Assembly: GCF_018881925.1 (NCBI RefSeq)
Contig: NZ_JACVPL010000004.1
Span: 1-64,000, forward strand
DNA: 64,000 bases
Reading direction: 5' to 3'
Origin: Polynucleobacter sp. Latsch14-2
GTDB lineage: Bacteria > Pseudomonadota > Gammaproteobacteria > Burkholderiales > Burkholderiaceae
This document shows positions 55,318-64,000 of this stretch, in pieces. The translations under genes were made by a program, and so were the position numbers. Positions within the stretch are counted from its first letter, which is position 1, and the number at the start of each line of letters is the position of its first letter. The notes under the pieces were generated by a model. That model saw only the letters and a program-made list of their open reading frames with translations, was not told the DNA's origin and searched no databases.

Positions 55318-56775
55318 ATGAACAGCAAGCAAAGAAGATCTTTTTTAAAATCTAGCGCAACCGGAATCGCTGCAATGGCTTTGCCGGGATACACAATATT
55401 TTCTGCGGCAGCGGAGCAAGCTACTACTTTTGAAAACGGTAAAGATGCAACAAGAATATTGGCGCAATATGCTCTCAAAACAAAATATGATGATTTGCCA
55501 GCCAATATTAAAAGGGAGGCATCCAGGGCATTTGTTAACTATATTGGCGTTACAGTCGGCAGCTGTCGCCATGAGGCCGTGGAAATTTCGATTGATGCCC
55601 TCAGGCCAGTTTCCGGATCTAGTCAGGCAACCGTCTTGGGCAGAAAAGAACGATTTGATGCACTTAATGCCGCATTTATCAACGGCGTAAGTAGCCATGT
55701 GTTTGATTTTGATGATACTCACCTCGTTACGAATGTTCATGCTGCCGGCCCTATTGCTTCTGCATTACTAGCGTATTCAGAAATTAAACCTGTGACCGGA
55801 CGTGAGTTCATGAACGCCTTCTATCTAGGCGTGGAATACAGTATTCGACTTTCTAATGCATTAGCCCCCAATCATGCTGACATTGGCTGGCATGTCTCGG
55901 GTACTGCCCCTTGCATAGGCGCTGCTGCAGCTGTTGGTCGACTGATGAATCTCAGCGAGCAGCAAATGATTTGGAATCTTGGATTAGCCGCATCACAGCA
56001 GGTTGGCTTTAGAGACTCTTTTGGCTCAATGAACAAGAGCTTTAATCCTGGTAGATCTGCTGCCAATGGACTCTTTGCAGCCCTTTTGGCGCAACGCAAT
56101 TTTACCAGCTCAAACCAAATGATAGAATCTCGCATTGGCTGGGCTGCCGCAATGAGCACTAAGTGCGACTATCAAGAGATGCTAGGTGATCTTGGTTCAC
56201 GTTATGAAATAGCCAAGGATACCTATAAACCTTTTGCCTGCGGGATTGTGATTCATCCGGCATTAGATGCTGCCATCCAATTAAGAGACCAATACAAACT
56301 AAAGCCAGACCAAATAAAATCGATCTTAATTAAAGCCAATCCCTATGTTGTAGAGTTGACTGGTAAAAAAACACCACAAACTGGTCTAGAAGGGAAATTC
56401 AGCGTATACCATTCTGTTGCGATTGCCATCATTGACGGTCGCGCTGGCGAAAAACAATACTCTGATGCAGCTGTATTGAGTCCAAAGACTATTGCCCTAC
56501 GTAACAAAATTACTGTCGAGATCGATAAATCTTTACCGAAAAAATCTGGTGAAGTCACTATTACCCTCAACGATGGTCGAGTTCTCAATAAGTTCATTGA
56601 GAGTGCTGTTGGTGGTGTTGAAAATCCGATGACCAATGAGCAGTTAGATGCGAAATTTTTGGATCTAACCGAAGATATTCTGCCGCGTGCTCGCTGCAAA
56701 ACTCTCCTAGCGGACTCTTGGCGTATGGCAGAACTGCAAAGTGCTGGCAAGTTCGCCAAATCAACAGTAGCGTAG
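55318..56775 (+). CDS. MmgE/PrpD family protein with twin-arginine signal
   Basis: A 485-residue protein whose N-terminus QRRSFLKSSATGIAAMALPG is a near-perfect Tat motif (S/T-RR-x-F-L-K) with a hydrophobic stretch and an Ala-rich cleavage region. The mature part is MmgE/PrpD: NGVSSHVFDFDDTHLV and AAGPIASALLA. The family is usually cytoplasmic, so a periplasmic form is unusual. It leads a plus-strand operon with a TauD-like dioxygenase and a Bug protein. Confidence 0.82.
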   Translation: MNSKQRRSFLKSSATGIAAMALPGYTIFSAAAEQATTFENGKDATRILAQYALKTKYDDLPANIKREASRAFVNYIGVTVGSCRHEAVEISIDALRPVSGSSQATVLGRKERFDALNAAFINGVSSHVFDFDDTHLVTNVHAAGPIASALLAYSEIKPVTGREFMNAFYLGVEYSIRLSNALAPNHADIGWHVSGTAPCIGAAAAVGRLMNLSEQQMIWNLGLAASQQVGFRDSFGSMNKSFNPGRSAANGLFAALLAQRNFTSSNQMIESRIGWAAAMSTKCDYQEMLGDLGSRYEIAKDTYKPFACGIVIHPALDAAIQLRDQYKLKPDQIKSILIKANPYVVELTGKKTPQTGLEGKFSVYHSVAIAIIDGRAGEKQYSDAAVLSPKTIALRNKITVEIDKSLPKKSGEVTITLNDGRVLNKFIESAVGGVENPMTNEQLDAKFLDLTEDILPRARCKTLLADSWRMAELQSAGKFAKSTVA

Positions 56776-56823
56776 GATCTCTAAAAAAATTTAGAGTCAA
56801 TTTAAGCCATGCGGAGATAGCTC

Positions 56824-57675
56824 ATGACTATTGAATTTAAACCCCTATCCTTTAGCTTAGGTGCTGAGGTTCTAGGTCTAAAAATTAAAGATAGTCCTTC
56901 CAAAGAGCAAATCGAGTTGGTGCGCGCAGGATTCCTAAAATACGGAATCTTATTATTTCGCGATCAACATATTAGTCGCGAACAGCATATTGGCTTTAGC
57001 AAGCTCTTTGGTGAACTAGACCAACATGAATCTCTGCCTCGGGATCGTCATCCAGATTACTCCGAATTGTTAATGGTAACTAATGAGCCCAAGCCAAATG
57101 GTATGCCATCGGATTCTAAATATACTGGTCAGGTGTGGCATTCAGATATGTCTTTTACCCTAGCGCCAGCCATGGGCTCAATTCTGCGAAGCATCAAAGT
57201 CCCTTCAGTTGGTGGCGACACGATGTTTTCGAATATGACGCTAGCTTACGAGAAGCTATCAAAGGGAATGCAAAATTTAATCAGTGATTTACATGGCGTC
57301 CATACGAGCGCCAGGAAAATTATCGATTTAAGCCAAGATAGAATTGATGAGACTAAAAAGTTAATTCCACCCGTAGCACAACCCATTGTGCGCATTCATC
57401 CTGAAACTGGAAAAAAAGCGCTTTATATCGGAGAAAAGGTAAAGTCATTTGTTGGTATGACAGAAGACGAAAGTAAGCCTTTAATAGATTACTTATGCAG
57501 GCATGCCAGCAAACCGCAATTTGTGTACCGCCACCAATGGCAAGCGAATGAATTATTGTTTTGGGATAACCGCTGCACGATGCACCTTGCTTTAGGTGAT
57601 TACGACGAGTCTGAGATACGCCACCTAGAAAGAACCACTATTTTGGGGACGCCCTCTGGCTATGTCCTTCAGTAG
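56824..57675 (+). CDS. TauD/TfdA-family 2-oxoglutarate-dependent dioxygenase
   Basis: A 283-residue dioxygenase with the iron-binding HxD in VWHSDMSF (His106, Asp108) and the distal His267 in IRHLERTT, next to the 2-oxoglutarate-binding Arg. Members hydroxylate taurine, aryloxyalkanoates or similar compounds. It lies between the Tat-MmgE/PrpD gene and a Bug gene, whose start overlaps its stop by 1 base. Confidence 0.87.
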   Translation: MTIEFKPLSFSLGAEVLGLKIKDSPSKEQIELVRAGFLKYGILLFRDQHISREQHIGFSKLFGELDQHESLPRDRHPDYSELLMVTNEPKPNGMPSDSKYTGQVWHSDMSFTLAPAMGSILRSIKVPSVGGDTMFSNMTLAYEKLSKGMQNLISDLHGVHTSARKIIDLSQDRIDETKKLIPPVAQPIVRIHPETGKKALYIGEKVKSFVGMTEDESKPLIDYLCRHASKPQFVYRHQWQANELLFWDNRCTMHLALGDYDESEIRHLERTTILGTPSGYVLQ

Positions 57676-58658
57676 TGATAGATGGAGTTTATAAATTGCA
57701 TGATTTTTCAATTACGCGTTTTTTCATACCAGTCTTCATTGGCTTCCTCTCGATAACTGCAAAAGCGGAGTACCCCGAGAAACCCATTCGATTAATTATT
57801 CCGTTTGTAGCTGGTGGCACCACTGACCAAATTGCTCGAGCAGTTGGAACGCATTTATCTCAGGCGTGGGGGCAACCAGTAGTGATGGACAACAAGCCTG
57901 GTGCAAATGGCGTCATTGCATCAGAAATTGTCGCTGGCGCACCTAATGATGGCTACACTCTGATGTTAGTTGCTATGGGGCACGCTGTAAACCCGTTAAT
58001 TTACAAAAAATTACCATACGATACTGATCGCGACTTTACGCCAGTGACCTCACTAGCGAAATTTAACCAATTGATTTTAGTAAACCCTAAGTTGCCATTA
58101 AAGAATGTTAAAGATCTGATTGCCCTATCTAAAACAAGACCTATAACCTATGGATCGGGTGGCAACGGTTCATCACAACATCTTGCAGGCGCATTATTTT
58201 TTAGCATGGCTCATATGCAAGGCACTCATGTCCCTTATAAAGGAGGCTCTCAGGCTATGTTAGATACCATTGCAGGCAATATCGACATGATGGTAGCCCA
58301 ACCCAGCTCACCGACTTATGTATCTTCTGGTCAGCTTAAAGCGCTTGCAATAGCAACCAAAAATCGCAGTCCAGATTATCCCAATACACCGACCGTCAAA
58401 GAATCTGGTGGACCAAGTTTTGAATCCTACTCTTGGTATGGCTTGATAGCACCCAAAAATCTTCCCCCGGAAATTCTAAACAAGCTAAATGCTGAAACCT
58501 TAGTAGTGTTAAATTCTGATAACTTCAAACATCTCGTATCGTCACTTGGTGGAGAGACTGCTGGCACCAACCCAACGGAGTTTGCCAAGTTCATTAAAGA
58601 AGAGCGAAAGCGATATGCAGTTGCATTCAAACATACAGAAATTAGTATCGATCAATAA
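57675..58658 (+). CDS. Bug/TctC-family periplasmic solute-binding protein
   Basis: A 327-residue precursor starting with a GTG that overlaps the previous stop (TAGTG). The signal peptide ends AKA-E, then PIRLIIPFVAGGTTDQIARAV and MDNKPGANG. Cotranscribed with the dioxygenase. Suggests import or sensing of the dioxygenase's substrate. Confidence 0.83.
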   Translation: MIDGVYKLHDFSITRFFIPVFIGFLSITAKAEYPEKPIRLIIPFVAGGTTDQIARAVGTHLSQAWGQPVVMDNKPGANGVIASEIVAGAPNDGYTLMLVAMGHAVNPLIYKKLPYDTDRDFTPVTSLAKFNQLILVNPKLPLKNVKDLIALSKTRPITYGSGGNGSSQHLAGALFFSMAHMQGTHVPYKGGSQAMLDTIAGNIDMMVAQPSSPTYVSSGQLKALAIATKNRSPDYPNTPTVKESGGPSFESYSWYGLIAPKNLPPEILNKLNAETLVVLNSDNFKHLVSSLGGETAGTNPTEFAKFIKEERKRYAVAFKHTEISIDQ

Positions 58659-58770
58659 ACTAATATTTTCTATATTAGCCTTCCTAGTGCTAATCAACCT
58701 ACCCTCAAAGATAGCATCGAACTTACCTGTCCTTTAATCAAGCTCTTGTTGAAAAAAGTGATGCAAAACA

Positions 58771-58794
58771 AAAAACCACCCGCAGGTGGTTTTT
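58771..58794. terminator. Bidirectional terminator before tRNA-Ser
   Basis: AAAAACCACC (58771-58780) pairs with GGTGGTTTTT (58785-58794) around CGCA. It can end both the Bug transcript and the convergent tRNA-Ser transcript. Confidence 0.83.
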
Positions 58795-58853
58795 GGCAAT
58801 GCTTTTGGTAATAGGCATGTTGCACCCATATACCTTTGAAATACTCAATAACT

Positions 58854-58948
58854 TGGCGGAGACGAGAGGATTCGAACCTCCGATCAGAGTTTTAGCCCCG
58901 ATGCTCCCTTAGCAGGGGAGTGCCTTCGACCAGCTCGGCCACGTCTCC
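58854..58948 (-). tRNA. tRNA-Ser(GCT)
   Basis: On the minus strand GGAGACG pairs with CGTCTCC at the acceptor; the anticodon loop CTGCTAA gives anticodon GCT. It has a long variable arm typical of tRNA-Ser and the CCA end is encoded. It reads AGC and AGU. Confidence 0.94.
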
Positions 58949-59038
58949 GTATTGATGCATTTACAACGTCCCACAGTTTAACGGATTACCGCTTGAGGGT
59001 GGGATTACTGCCTTTTTTGGCTATTTACTGAAAAATCT

Positions 59039-60289
59039 TTACTTCTGGTCAAGCTCAAATGCCTTATGCAAAGCTCGCACAGCGAGCTCCATATACTTCT
59101 CATCAATCACAACCGATATCTTGATCTCACTGGTAGAGATCATCAAAATATTGATACCCTCTTCCGAGAGGGTGCGGAACATCTTGCTAGCAATACCTAC
59201 ATGGGAGCGCATGCCAACGCCTACGACAGAAACTTTAGAAACCTTTGCATCGCCAGTAATTTCTTTGGCCTCGATATGCGCTTGGACGCTATTCTTGAGT
59301 AAATCCAAGGCTTTTTGGTAATCGGCACGAGGTACAGTAAATGTAAAGTCCGTCTTACCTTCGTATGACTGATTCTGGATGATCATATCAACATCGATAT
59401 TAGCATCAGCAATTGGGCCTAAGATTTGATAAGCAATGCCTGGACGATCCGGAACTCCAAGAACGGTAATTTTCGCTTCGTCACGCGCAAAGGCGATGCC
59501 GGAAATAACGGCGGCTTCCATAGTGCTGTCCTCTTCAAATGTAATCAAGGTGCCCGACTTCATCTCAACATCGAGGGGCATCAAAGGATCTGTCAGGGAA
59601 GACAGAACCCGGGTTTTAACTTTGTACTTACCGGCAAACTCAACAGAACGAATCTGTAATACTTTTGAACCTAGGCTAGCCATTTCAAGCATTTCTTCAA
59701 AAGTAATTTTGTCCAAACGCCGTGCATCCTCGCAAACGCGTGGATCAGTTGTGTAGACACCATCAACATCGGTATAAATTAAACACTCATCAGCCTTTAA
59801 TGCAGCAGCCATTGCAACGGCAGAGGTATCAGAGCCACCCCGCCCCAGAGTCGTAATATTACCCTCAGGATCTACACCCTGAAAACCTGTCACTACTACT
59901 GCACGACCGGCGTCAAGATCGGCCAGAATTTTTTTGTCATCAATCGACTTAATGCGCGCTTTAGTAAATGATGAGTCGGTATGTACGGTGACTTGCCAAC
60001 CCGCATAACTAACTGCATCAACACCTTCACGCAATAAAGCGAGCGCCAATAGACCAGAGCTAACTTGCTCGCCAGTAGAGGCGATTTGGTCAAGCTCGCG
60101 GGGATTTGCTTCTGGGTTGATATCTCTAGCCAAACCGAGTAAGCGATTGGTTTCGCCAGACATAGCAGAGGGAACCACTACCACCTGGTGTCCAGCACGC
60201 ATCCATTTAGCAACGCGCTTAGCAACGTTTTGAATGCGCTCAACAGATCCCATTGAGGTGCCGCCGTACTTATGAACAATAAGAGCCAT
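59039..60289 (-). CDS. lysC: Aspartate kinase
   Basis: A 416-residue monofunctional aspartokinase with the KYGGTSMGS motif at residues 7-15 and two C-terminal ACT domains (for lysine/threonine feedback). It makes aspartyl-phosphate for lysine, methionine and threonine synthesis. It is about 50 bases downstream of tilS on the same strand. Standard length. Confidence 0.95.
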   Translation of the reverse strand: MALIVHKYGGTSMGSVERIQNVAKRVAKWMRAGHQVVVVPSAMSGETNRLLGLARDINPEANPRELDQIASTGEQVSSGLLALALLREGVDAVSYAGWQVTVHTDSSFTKARIKSIDDKKILADLDAGRAVVVTGFQGVDPEGNITTLGRGGSDTSAVAMAAALKADECLIYTDVDGVYTTDPRVCEDARRLDKITFEEMLEMASLGSKVLQIRSVEFAGKYKVKTRVLSSLTDPLMPLDVEMKSGTLITFEEDSTMEAAVISGIAFARDEAKITVLGVPDRPGIAYQILGPIADANIDVDMIIQNQSYEGKTDFTFTVPRADYQKALDLLKNSVQAHIEAKEITGDAKVSKVSVVGVGMRSHVGIASKMFRTLSEEGINILMISTSEIKISVVIDEKYMELAVRALHKAFELDQK

Positions 60290-60349
60290 AAAAACTGTCT
60301 ATTTAACTATCTGTAGCAGGGAAATGAATCCCTAGGGTCTAAAAAGGAC

Positions 60350-61705
60350 TTATTTTACAGGGTTTTGAACCCACTCAGGCAGCACTCGCTTGCCAGATGC
60401 CTGCAGATGAGGATAACTAAGCCCTAGACCAGCTACTGCTATCAGCTCTCCATCGATATATAACAATGGCGCCTGACGCAACCAGGGCGCCACAGCGCCC
60501 TCCTGAAAGAGGTTCTTGAGGGTTTTACGTGGTGTTCCAGGTTTTAATTGAAACTTCTCCGAACCCTGGCGAGCCCTAAACTCAACGCCACCCCGCTTTT
60601 GACTATCCGCAAGCCACTCAACCGCAATGCCAGGGGCTTTACTTCTCGCCGGTATCGGTCTAAATACCCAACTGCCACCCTCTTCCGGATTAACCACTTG
60701 AGGGGTGACTCGCAATTGGCCACGCCAAAGTCGAATAGTCGATTCATCATGCTGCCACTCTAGGCGTGAATCTGCCTTAACCCTACTCAAATCACTCCAC
60801 CAAGACTGAAGACGCTCCCGCGAAGGCATTGCAAGGTCATTTAGCTTTAGCCAATAGCGCATGAGGTTGTTCGCAGCAGGTAAATCCTGCTTAGCTAAAT
60901 TCAGAAGGAATTTTAAATTTAATCCGCTCTCTTGAAGAATCGCCTCACCATCTTGCCTTGCGAGCCTGTCCAGAAGAGTTTGTGTATCCGCCATTAACTG
61001 GGCGCTACGGGCAAGATTGGCAATCGCATCAGGTTGAATTTTTTCTAATCCCGGAATGATGTGTTTACGAAGTGCATTGCGTCGATAGCGAATATCTTGG
61101 TTGCTAGGATCCTCAATCCACTTAAGCCGATGTTGCTTTGCATAGGTCTGTAGGTCTGCCCTGCTTTGATCTAGTAATGGGCGCCGGAGATGAATCTTAG
61201 CAACCTGATCCTCCGTTACCGCGAGCTCCTTATTCGCACCCATACCGGATAGGCCAGCAACGCCTGCACCACGCAGAAGCTGCAACAACACTGTCTCAGC
61301 CTGATCATTTTGATGATGCGCCAATAATAGGTCGTTAATGCCATGCTCGACACAAAGATCAGTTAAAGCCTCATAGCGTCCCGCTCTTGCCCGAGCCTCA
61401 ACATTACCGGCAACTTTCGAGTCAGCTAAGTGCAATAGTCGAAAGTCAAAATGGATTTTGTATTTGCTTGCCAGCTTCTCACAAAATAGAAGCCATTGGT
61501 CGGCACCCTTTTGCAATCCATGGTGGATGTGAAAGGCCCAGATCTCGACCGGGACCTCACTTAATGTTTTGGTATTTGACTTATTTTTTTGCTGCGCTTG
61601 GCAGACAATATCAAGCAATACAACCGAATCTAAGCCACCACTTAAGGCGACCGCAATTCGTTTGCTTGGCTTAGGACTTGCTTTCGATTTCCTTGAACTT
61701 ACCAT
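60350..61705 (-). CDS. tilS: tRNA(Ile)-lysidine synthetase
   Basis: A 451-residue N-type ATP pyrophosphatase with the PP-motif SGGLDS (22-27), and a C-terminal TilS substrate-binding domain. It lysinylates the wobble cytidine of tRNA-Ile(CAU). Its start overlaps the accA stop by 35 bases, so accA-tilS are likely coupled. Confidence 0.94.
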   Translation of the reverse strand: MVSSRKSKASPKPSKRIAVALSGGLDSVVLLDIVCQAQQKNKSNTKTLSEVPVEIWAFHIHHGLQKGADQWLLFCEKLASKYKIHFDFRLLHLADSKVAGNVEARARAGRYEALTDLCVEHGINDLLLAHHQNDQAETVLLQLLRGAGVAGLSGMGANKELAVTEDQVAKIHLRRPLLDQSRADLQTYAKQHRLKWIEDPSNQDIRYRRNALRKHIIPGLEKIQPDAIANLARSAQLMADTQTLLDRLARQDGEAILQESGLNLKFLLNLAKQDLPAANNLMRYWLKLNDLAMPSRERLQSWWSDLSRVKADSRLEWQHDESTIRLWRGQLRVTPQVVNPEEGGSWVFRPIPARSKAPGIAVEWLADSQKRGGVEFRARQGSEKFQLKPGTPRKTLKNLFQEGAVAPWLRQAPLLYIDGELIAVAGLGLSYPHLQASGKRVLPEWVQNPVK

Positions 61706-62642
61706 AGCTCATCAAACGCTCATGACGACGCTCTAAAAGCGCATCTACTTTCATGCCCTGGAAAGTTTTTAAAGATTCAGCCAATGCTTTGCGCATATTG
61801 AACATCATGGTGTCGTAATCGCGATGTGCCCCACCGGTTGGTTCCGGAACAATTTTATCAATCAGACCCAGGGTCTTTAGTCGTTGCGCCGTTAGGCCCA
61901 GCTGTTCTGCTGCTTCAGGAGCTTTTTCTGCAGTCTTCCACAAAATAGAAGCGCAGCCTTCGGGCGAAATGACTGAGTAAGTGGAATTTTGCAGCATCAA
62001 CACGACATCACCCATTGCGATAGCCAATGCCCCTCCGGAACCACCCTCGCCAATAATCGTAGCAATGATGGGAACTTCTAGCTCAGCTTGCACATAGAGA
62101 TTACGGCCAATCGCCTCTGACTGGTTACGCTCTTCAGCGTCGATTCCTGGGAATGCACCCGGTGTATCAACAAAGGTGAAAACTGGTAGGCCAAATTTTT
62201 CCGCCAGACGCATGAGACGCATCGCTTTACGATAACCCTCAGGACGGCTCATGCCAAAGTTTCTTAAGGCACGCTCTTTGGTGTCGCGACCTTTTTGATG
62301 ACCTATCACCATGCAAGGCTCATCATTAAAGCGAGCTAGGCCAGCAACAATCGACTGATCATCTGCAAAATTTCGATCCCCATGAAGTTCATGAAAATCT
62401 GTGAATAAGGCATTGACATAATCAAGGGTGTAGGGCCTTTGAGGATGACGCGCTACTTGCGATACCTGCCACGGAGTTAAATTGGCATAAACATCTTTAG
62501 TGAGCTGTAGACTTTTTTCAGAGAGCGTTTTAATTTCATCAGAGATATCTACCGATGATTCATCTTGTACAAATTGGAGCTCTTCAATCTTCGACTCTAA
62601 TTCGGCGATTGACTGCTCAAAATCCAGGAAAGTCGTTTTCAT
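61671..62642 (-). CDS. accA: Acetyl-CoA carboxylase carboxyltransferase subunit alpha
   Basis: A 323-residue AccA with [21 protein letters not shown] and [15 protein letters not shown] (carboxyltransferase oxyanion region). It transfers carboxyl groups to acetyl-CoA with AccD for fatty acid synthesis. Length is normal and the start ATG is at 62642. Confidence 0.96.
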   Translation of the reverse strand: MKTTFLDFEQSIAELESKIEELQFVQDESSVDISDEIKTLSEKSLQLTKDVYANLTPWQVSQVARHPQRPYTLDYVNALFTDFHELHGDRNFADDQSIVAGLARFNDEPCMVIGHQKGRDTKERALRNFGMSRPEGYRKAMRLMRLAEKFGLPVFTFVDTPGAFPGIDAEERNQSEAIGRNLYVQAELEVPIIATIIGEGGSGGALAIAMGDVVLMLQNSTYSVISPEGCASILWKTAEKAPEAAEQLGLTAQRLKTLGLIDKIVPEPTGGAHRDYDTMMFNMRKALAESLKTFQGMKVDALLERRHERLMSYGKFKEIESKS

Positions 62643-62651
62643 AGTTTGATT

Positions 62652-63326
62652 TTAATATTCTACTGGGATGGGGTCGATACTTCTCCACATATACCAGGTT
62701 GCAACCGTGCGCCATGGGGCCCAATTAGCAGCTACTTCGCGGGCTTCGTGACGGCTTACAGGCTCGCCACTGAAGTAATTGAGGGAAATAGCCTTAATCA
62801 GGCCTACATCGTCCAAAGGCAAAATATCGGGCCTAACCATGTTAAAAATCAGGAACATTTCAGCTGTCCAGCGGCCAATACCCCGAATTGCGGTTAATTC
62901 CTTGATAACACTTTCATCGTCCATACCTTTCCACTGACGAGCATGCAAACGGCCGGAATCAAAGTGCTCCGCTAAATCGCGGATATATTCAACCTTGCGA
63001 CCGGACAATCCAGCGGCACGTAAGTCCTCTACGGTCAATGCTAAGATATTTTTAGGGCTCACCTTCTTTTTTGCAACAAGTAGAACTTTATTCCAAACCG
63101 ATTGCGCTGCAGCTACTGAAATCTGCTGCCCAACGATAGCTCTTGCAAGCGTAACAAATGCATCACCCCGAGTAACCAAAAAACCAGAGCCATATTTCGG
63201 AATAATTTTCTTGAGGATGCGATCATGCTTCATCAACTCAGTACATGCTTTATTCCAATACTCCGGAGCAATCTCGGCGGAGATAGTTTCTGCAGCAGGG
63301 AGGGCTTCTTTTGAATCTGCCATCAA
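62652..63326 (-). CDS. DNA-3-methyladenine glycosylase (AlkA-like, HhH-GPD)
   Basis: A 224-residue HhH-GPD glycosylase: [15 protein letters not shown], then [15 protein letters not shown] (hairpin) and the catalytic Asp in LPLDDVGL. It removes alkylated bases. It overlaps the cysS stop (63323) and is 9 bases before accA, so it may be cotranscribed. Confidence 0.88.
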   Translation of the reverse strand: MMADSKEALPAAETISAEIAPEYWNKACTELMKHDRILKKIIPKYGSGFLVTRGDAFVTLARAIVGQQISVAAAQSVWNKVLLVAKKKVSPKNILALTVEDLRAAGLSGRKVEYIRDLAEHFDSGRLHARQWKGMDDESVIKELTAIRGIGRWTAEMFLIFNMVRPDILPLDDVGLIKAISLNYFSGEPVSRHEAREVAANWAPWRTVATWYMWRSIDPIPVEY

Positions 63327-64000
63327 GCTCTACGCCACTCAGTAATGCCGCCTGGTTTATCTTCAAGAACAATACCCTGCTCTAGCAAATTTTTACGAAT
63401 CTCATCTGCTTTTGCAAAATCTTTTGCTTGCTTGGCAACTACGCGTGCAGCAATATGCGCTTCGATCGCTTCAGGATTTAATTCTTGCTCGCCATCTCTT
63501 GAGCCTGCCTGCAAAAATTGGGTTGGATCACGCTGTAAAAAATTCATTGTCTGTGCAAGCGACTTCAAAGTATTGGCAAGCAGTGACTTCTCATCACCTT
63601 GGGCACGGTTGAGTTCACTAGCCAAATCAAACAGTGCAGCGACTGCTTCGGGCGTATTGAAGTCATCATTCATAGCTACTGTGAAGCGTTTAACCCATGG
63701 GGACGCAGGATCTAGGGCAGCATCACTGATCACGGGCACTTGAGCAAGGGCGGTATATAAGCGCACCAAACCTGCGCGAGCTTCCTCTAGCTGAGCATCG
63801 CTGTAGTTAATGGGGCTTCGATAGTGGGCCTTAAGCATAAAGAAACGCACTACTTCAGGATCAAAACTTTTTAAGACATCGCGAATTAAAAAGAAATTGC
63901 CCAAGGACTTAGACATCTTTTCTTCGTTTACACGAATGTGACCGTTATGCATCCAATAATTAACAAAAGGTGCGTCTTCAATTTTACGATCTTGGCCATA
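63323..64000 (-). CDS. cysS: Cysteinyl-tRNA synthetase, C-terminal part, cut by window edge
   Basis: The frame is open to base 64000 and reads [20 protein letters not shown], then the KMSKS class I motif ([10 protein letters not shown]), followed by the DALR-type helical tail. It covers roughly the last 225 residues of CysRS. The upstream catalytic half is outside the window. It overlaps the AlkA start by a few bases. Confidence 0.94.
   Translation of the reverse strand, partial: YGQDRKIEDAPFVNYWMHNGHIRVNEEKMSKSLGNFFLIRDVLKSFDPEVVRFFMLKAHYRSPINYSDAQLEEARAGLVRLYTALAQVPVISDAALDPASPWVKRFTVAMNDDFNTPEAVAALFDLASELNRAQGDEKSLLANTLKSLAQTMNFLQRDPTQFLQAGSRDGEQELNPEAIEAHIAARVVAKQAKDFAKADEIRKNLLEQGIVLEDKPGGITEWRRA

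Overview
The window looks like part of a betaproteobacterial chromosome, most likely a small-genome freshwater Burkholderiaceae of the Polynucleobacter type. This is an inference from moderate G+C, dense gene packing, short spacers and several orphan Bug/TctC periplasmic binding proteins without TctA/TctB membrane subunits. I could not run a database search, so genus level is tentative.

Layout. 1-4841: the tail and terminal repeat of an IS3-family element, two small c-type cytochromes, and a set of molybdenum-hydroxylase maturation genes (MoxR/CoxD-like ATPase, CoxE-like VWA protein, MocA-like cytidylyltransferase, XdhC/CoxF-like protein) without the enzyme they would mature. 4903-9347: parE-parC. 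9427-13355: CoA-transferase, MFS transporter, small membrane ORF, tRNA-Arg(CCT), a stretch rich in dyads with DnaA-box matches, and a Bug gene broken by a one-base shift at a C6 tract. 13436-22205: a ThDP enzyme, a DUF4743-NUDIX hydrolase, a TPP riboswitch followed by thiC-thiO-thiS-thiG-thiE, convergent thiD, and tRNA-Asn(GTT).

22385-42404 is a catabolic region. It holds two FAH-superfamily hydrolases opposite a cupin-Bug-CoA ligase operon. Next comes a minus-strand operon of three MmgE/PrpD proteins, a Bug protein, a TcuA-like flavoprotein and a GntR/FCD regulator, preceded by a 26-bp palindrome. Upstream of it lies a second minus-strand operon with a flavin reductase, an intradiol ring-cleavage dioxygenase, SDR and MDR oxidoreductases, a cupin and two tandem Bug proteins. 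A divergent ACMSD-like amidohydrolase completes the region.

42492-52845 is mixed: tRNA hydroxylation protein TrhP/YegQ, a periplasmic parvulin, an outer-membrane channel-like protein, an IlvD/Edd sugar-acid-type dehydratase, FadD, an MTA/SAH nucleosidase divergent from apt, a YqjD/YqjE/YqjK-like envelope trio, a zinc-ribbon Smr protein, and an uncalled 59-residue HTH/zinc-ribbon protein. 53016-58658 is a second catabolic patch: Bug and Gfo/Idh/MocA on the minus strand, and a Tat-exported MmgE/PrpD protein, a TauD-like dioxygenase and Bug on the plus strand. 58854-64000 is housekeeping: tRNA-Ser(GCT), lysC, tilS, accA, an AlkA-type glycosylase and the 3' part of cysS, which runs off the window.

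The most interesting material is the GntR-linked triple MmgE/PrpD-TcuA operon with its palindrome, the ring-cleavage operon with paired Bug proteins, the orphan Mo-enzyme maturation set next to an IS end, and the DnaA-box/dyad stretch after tRNA-Arg.
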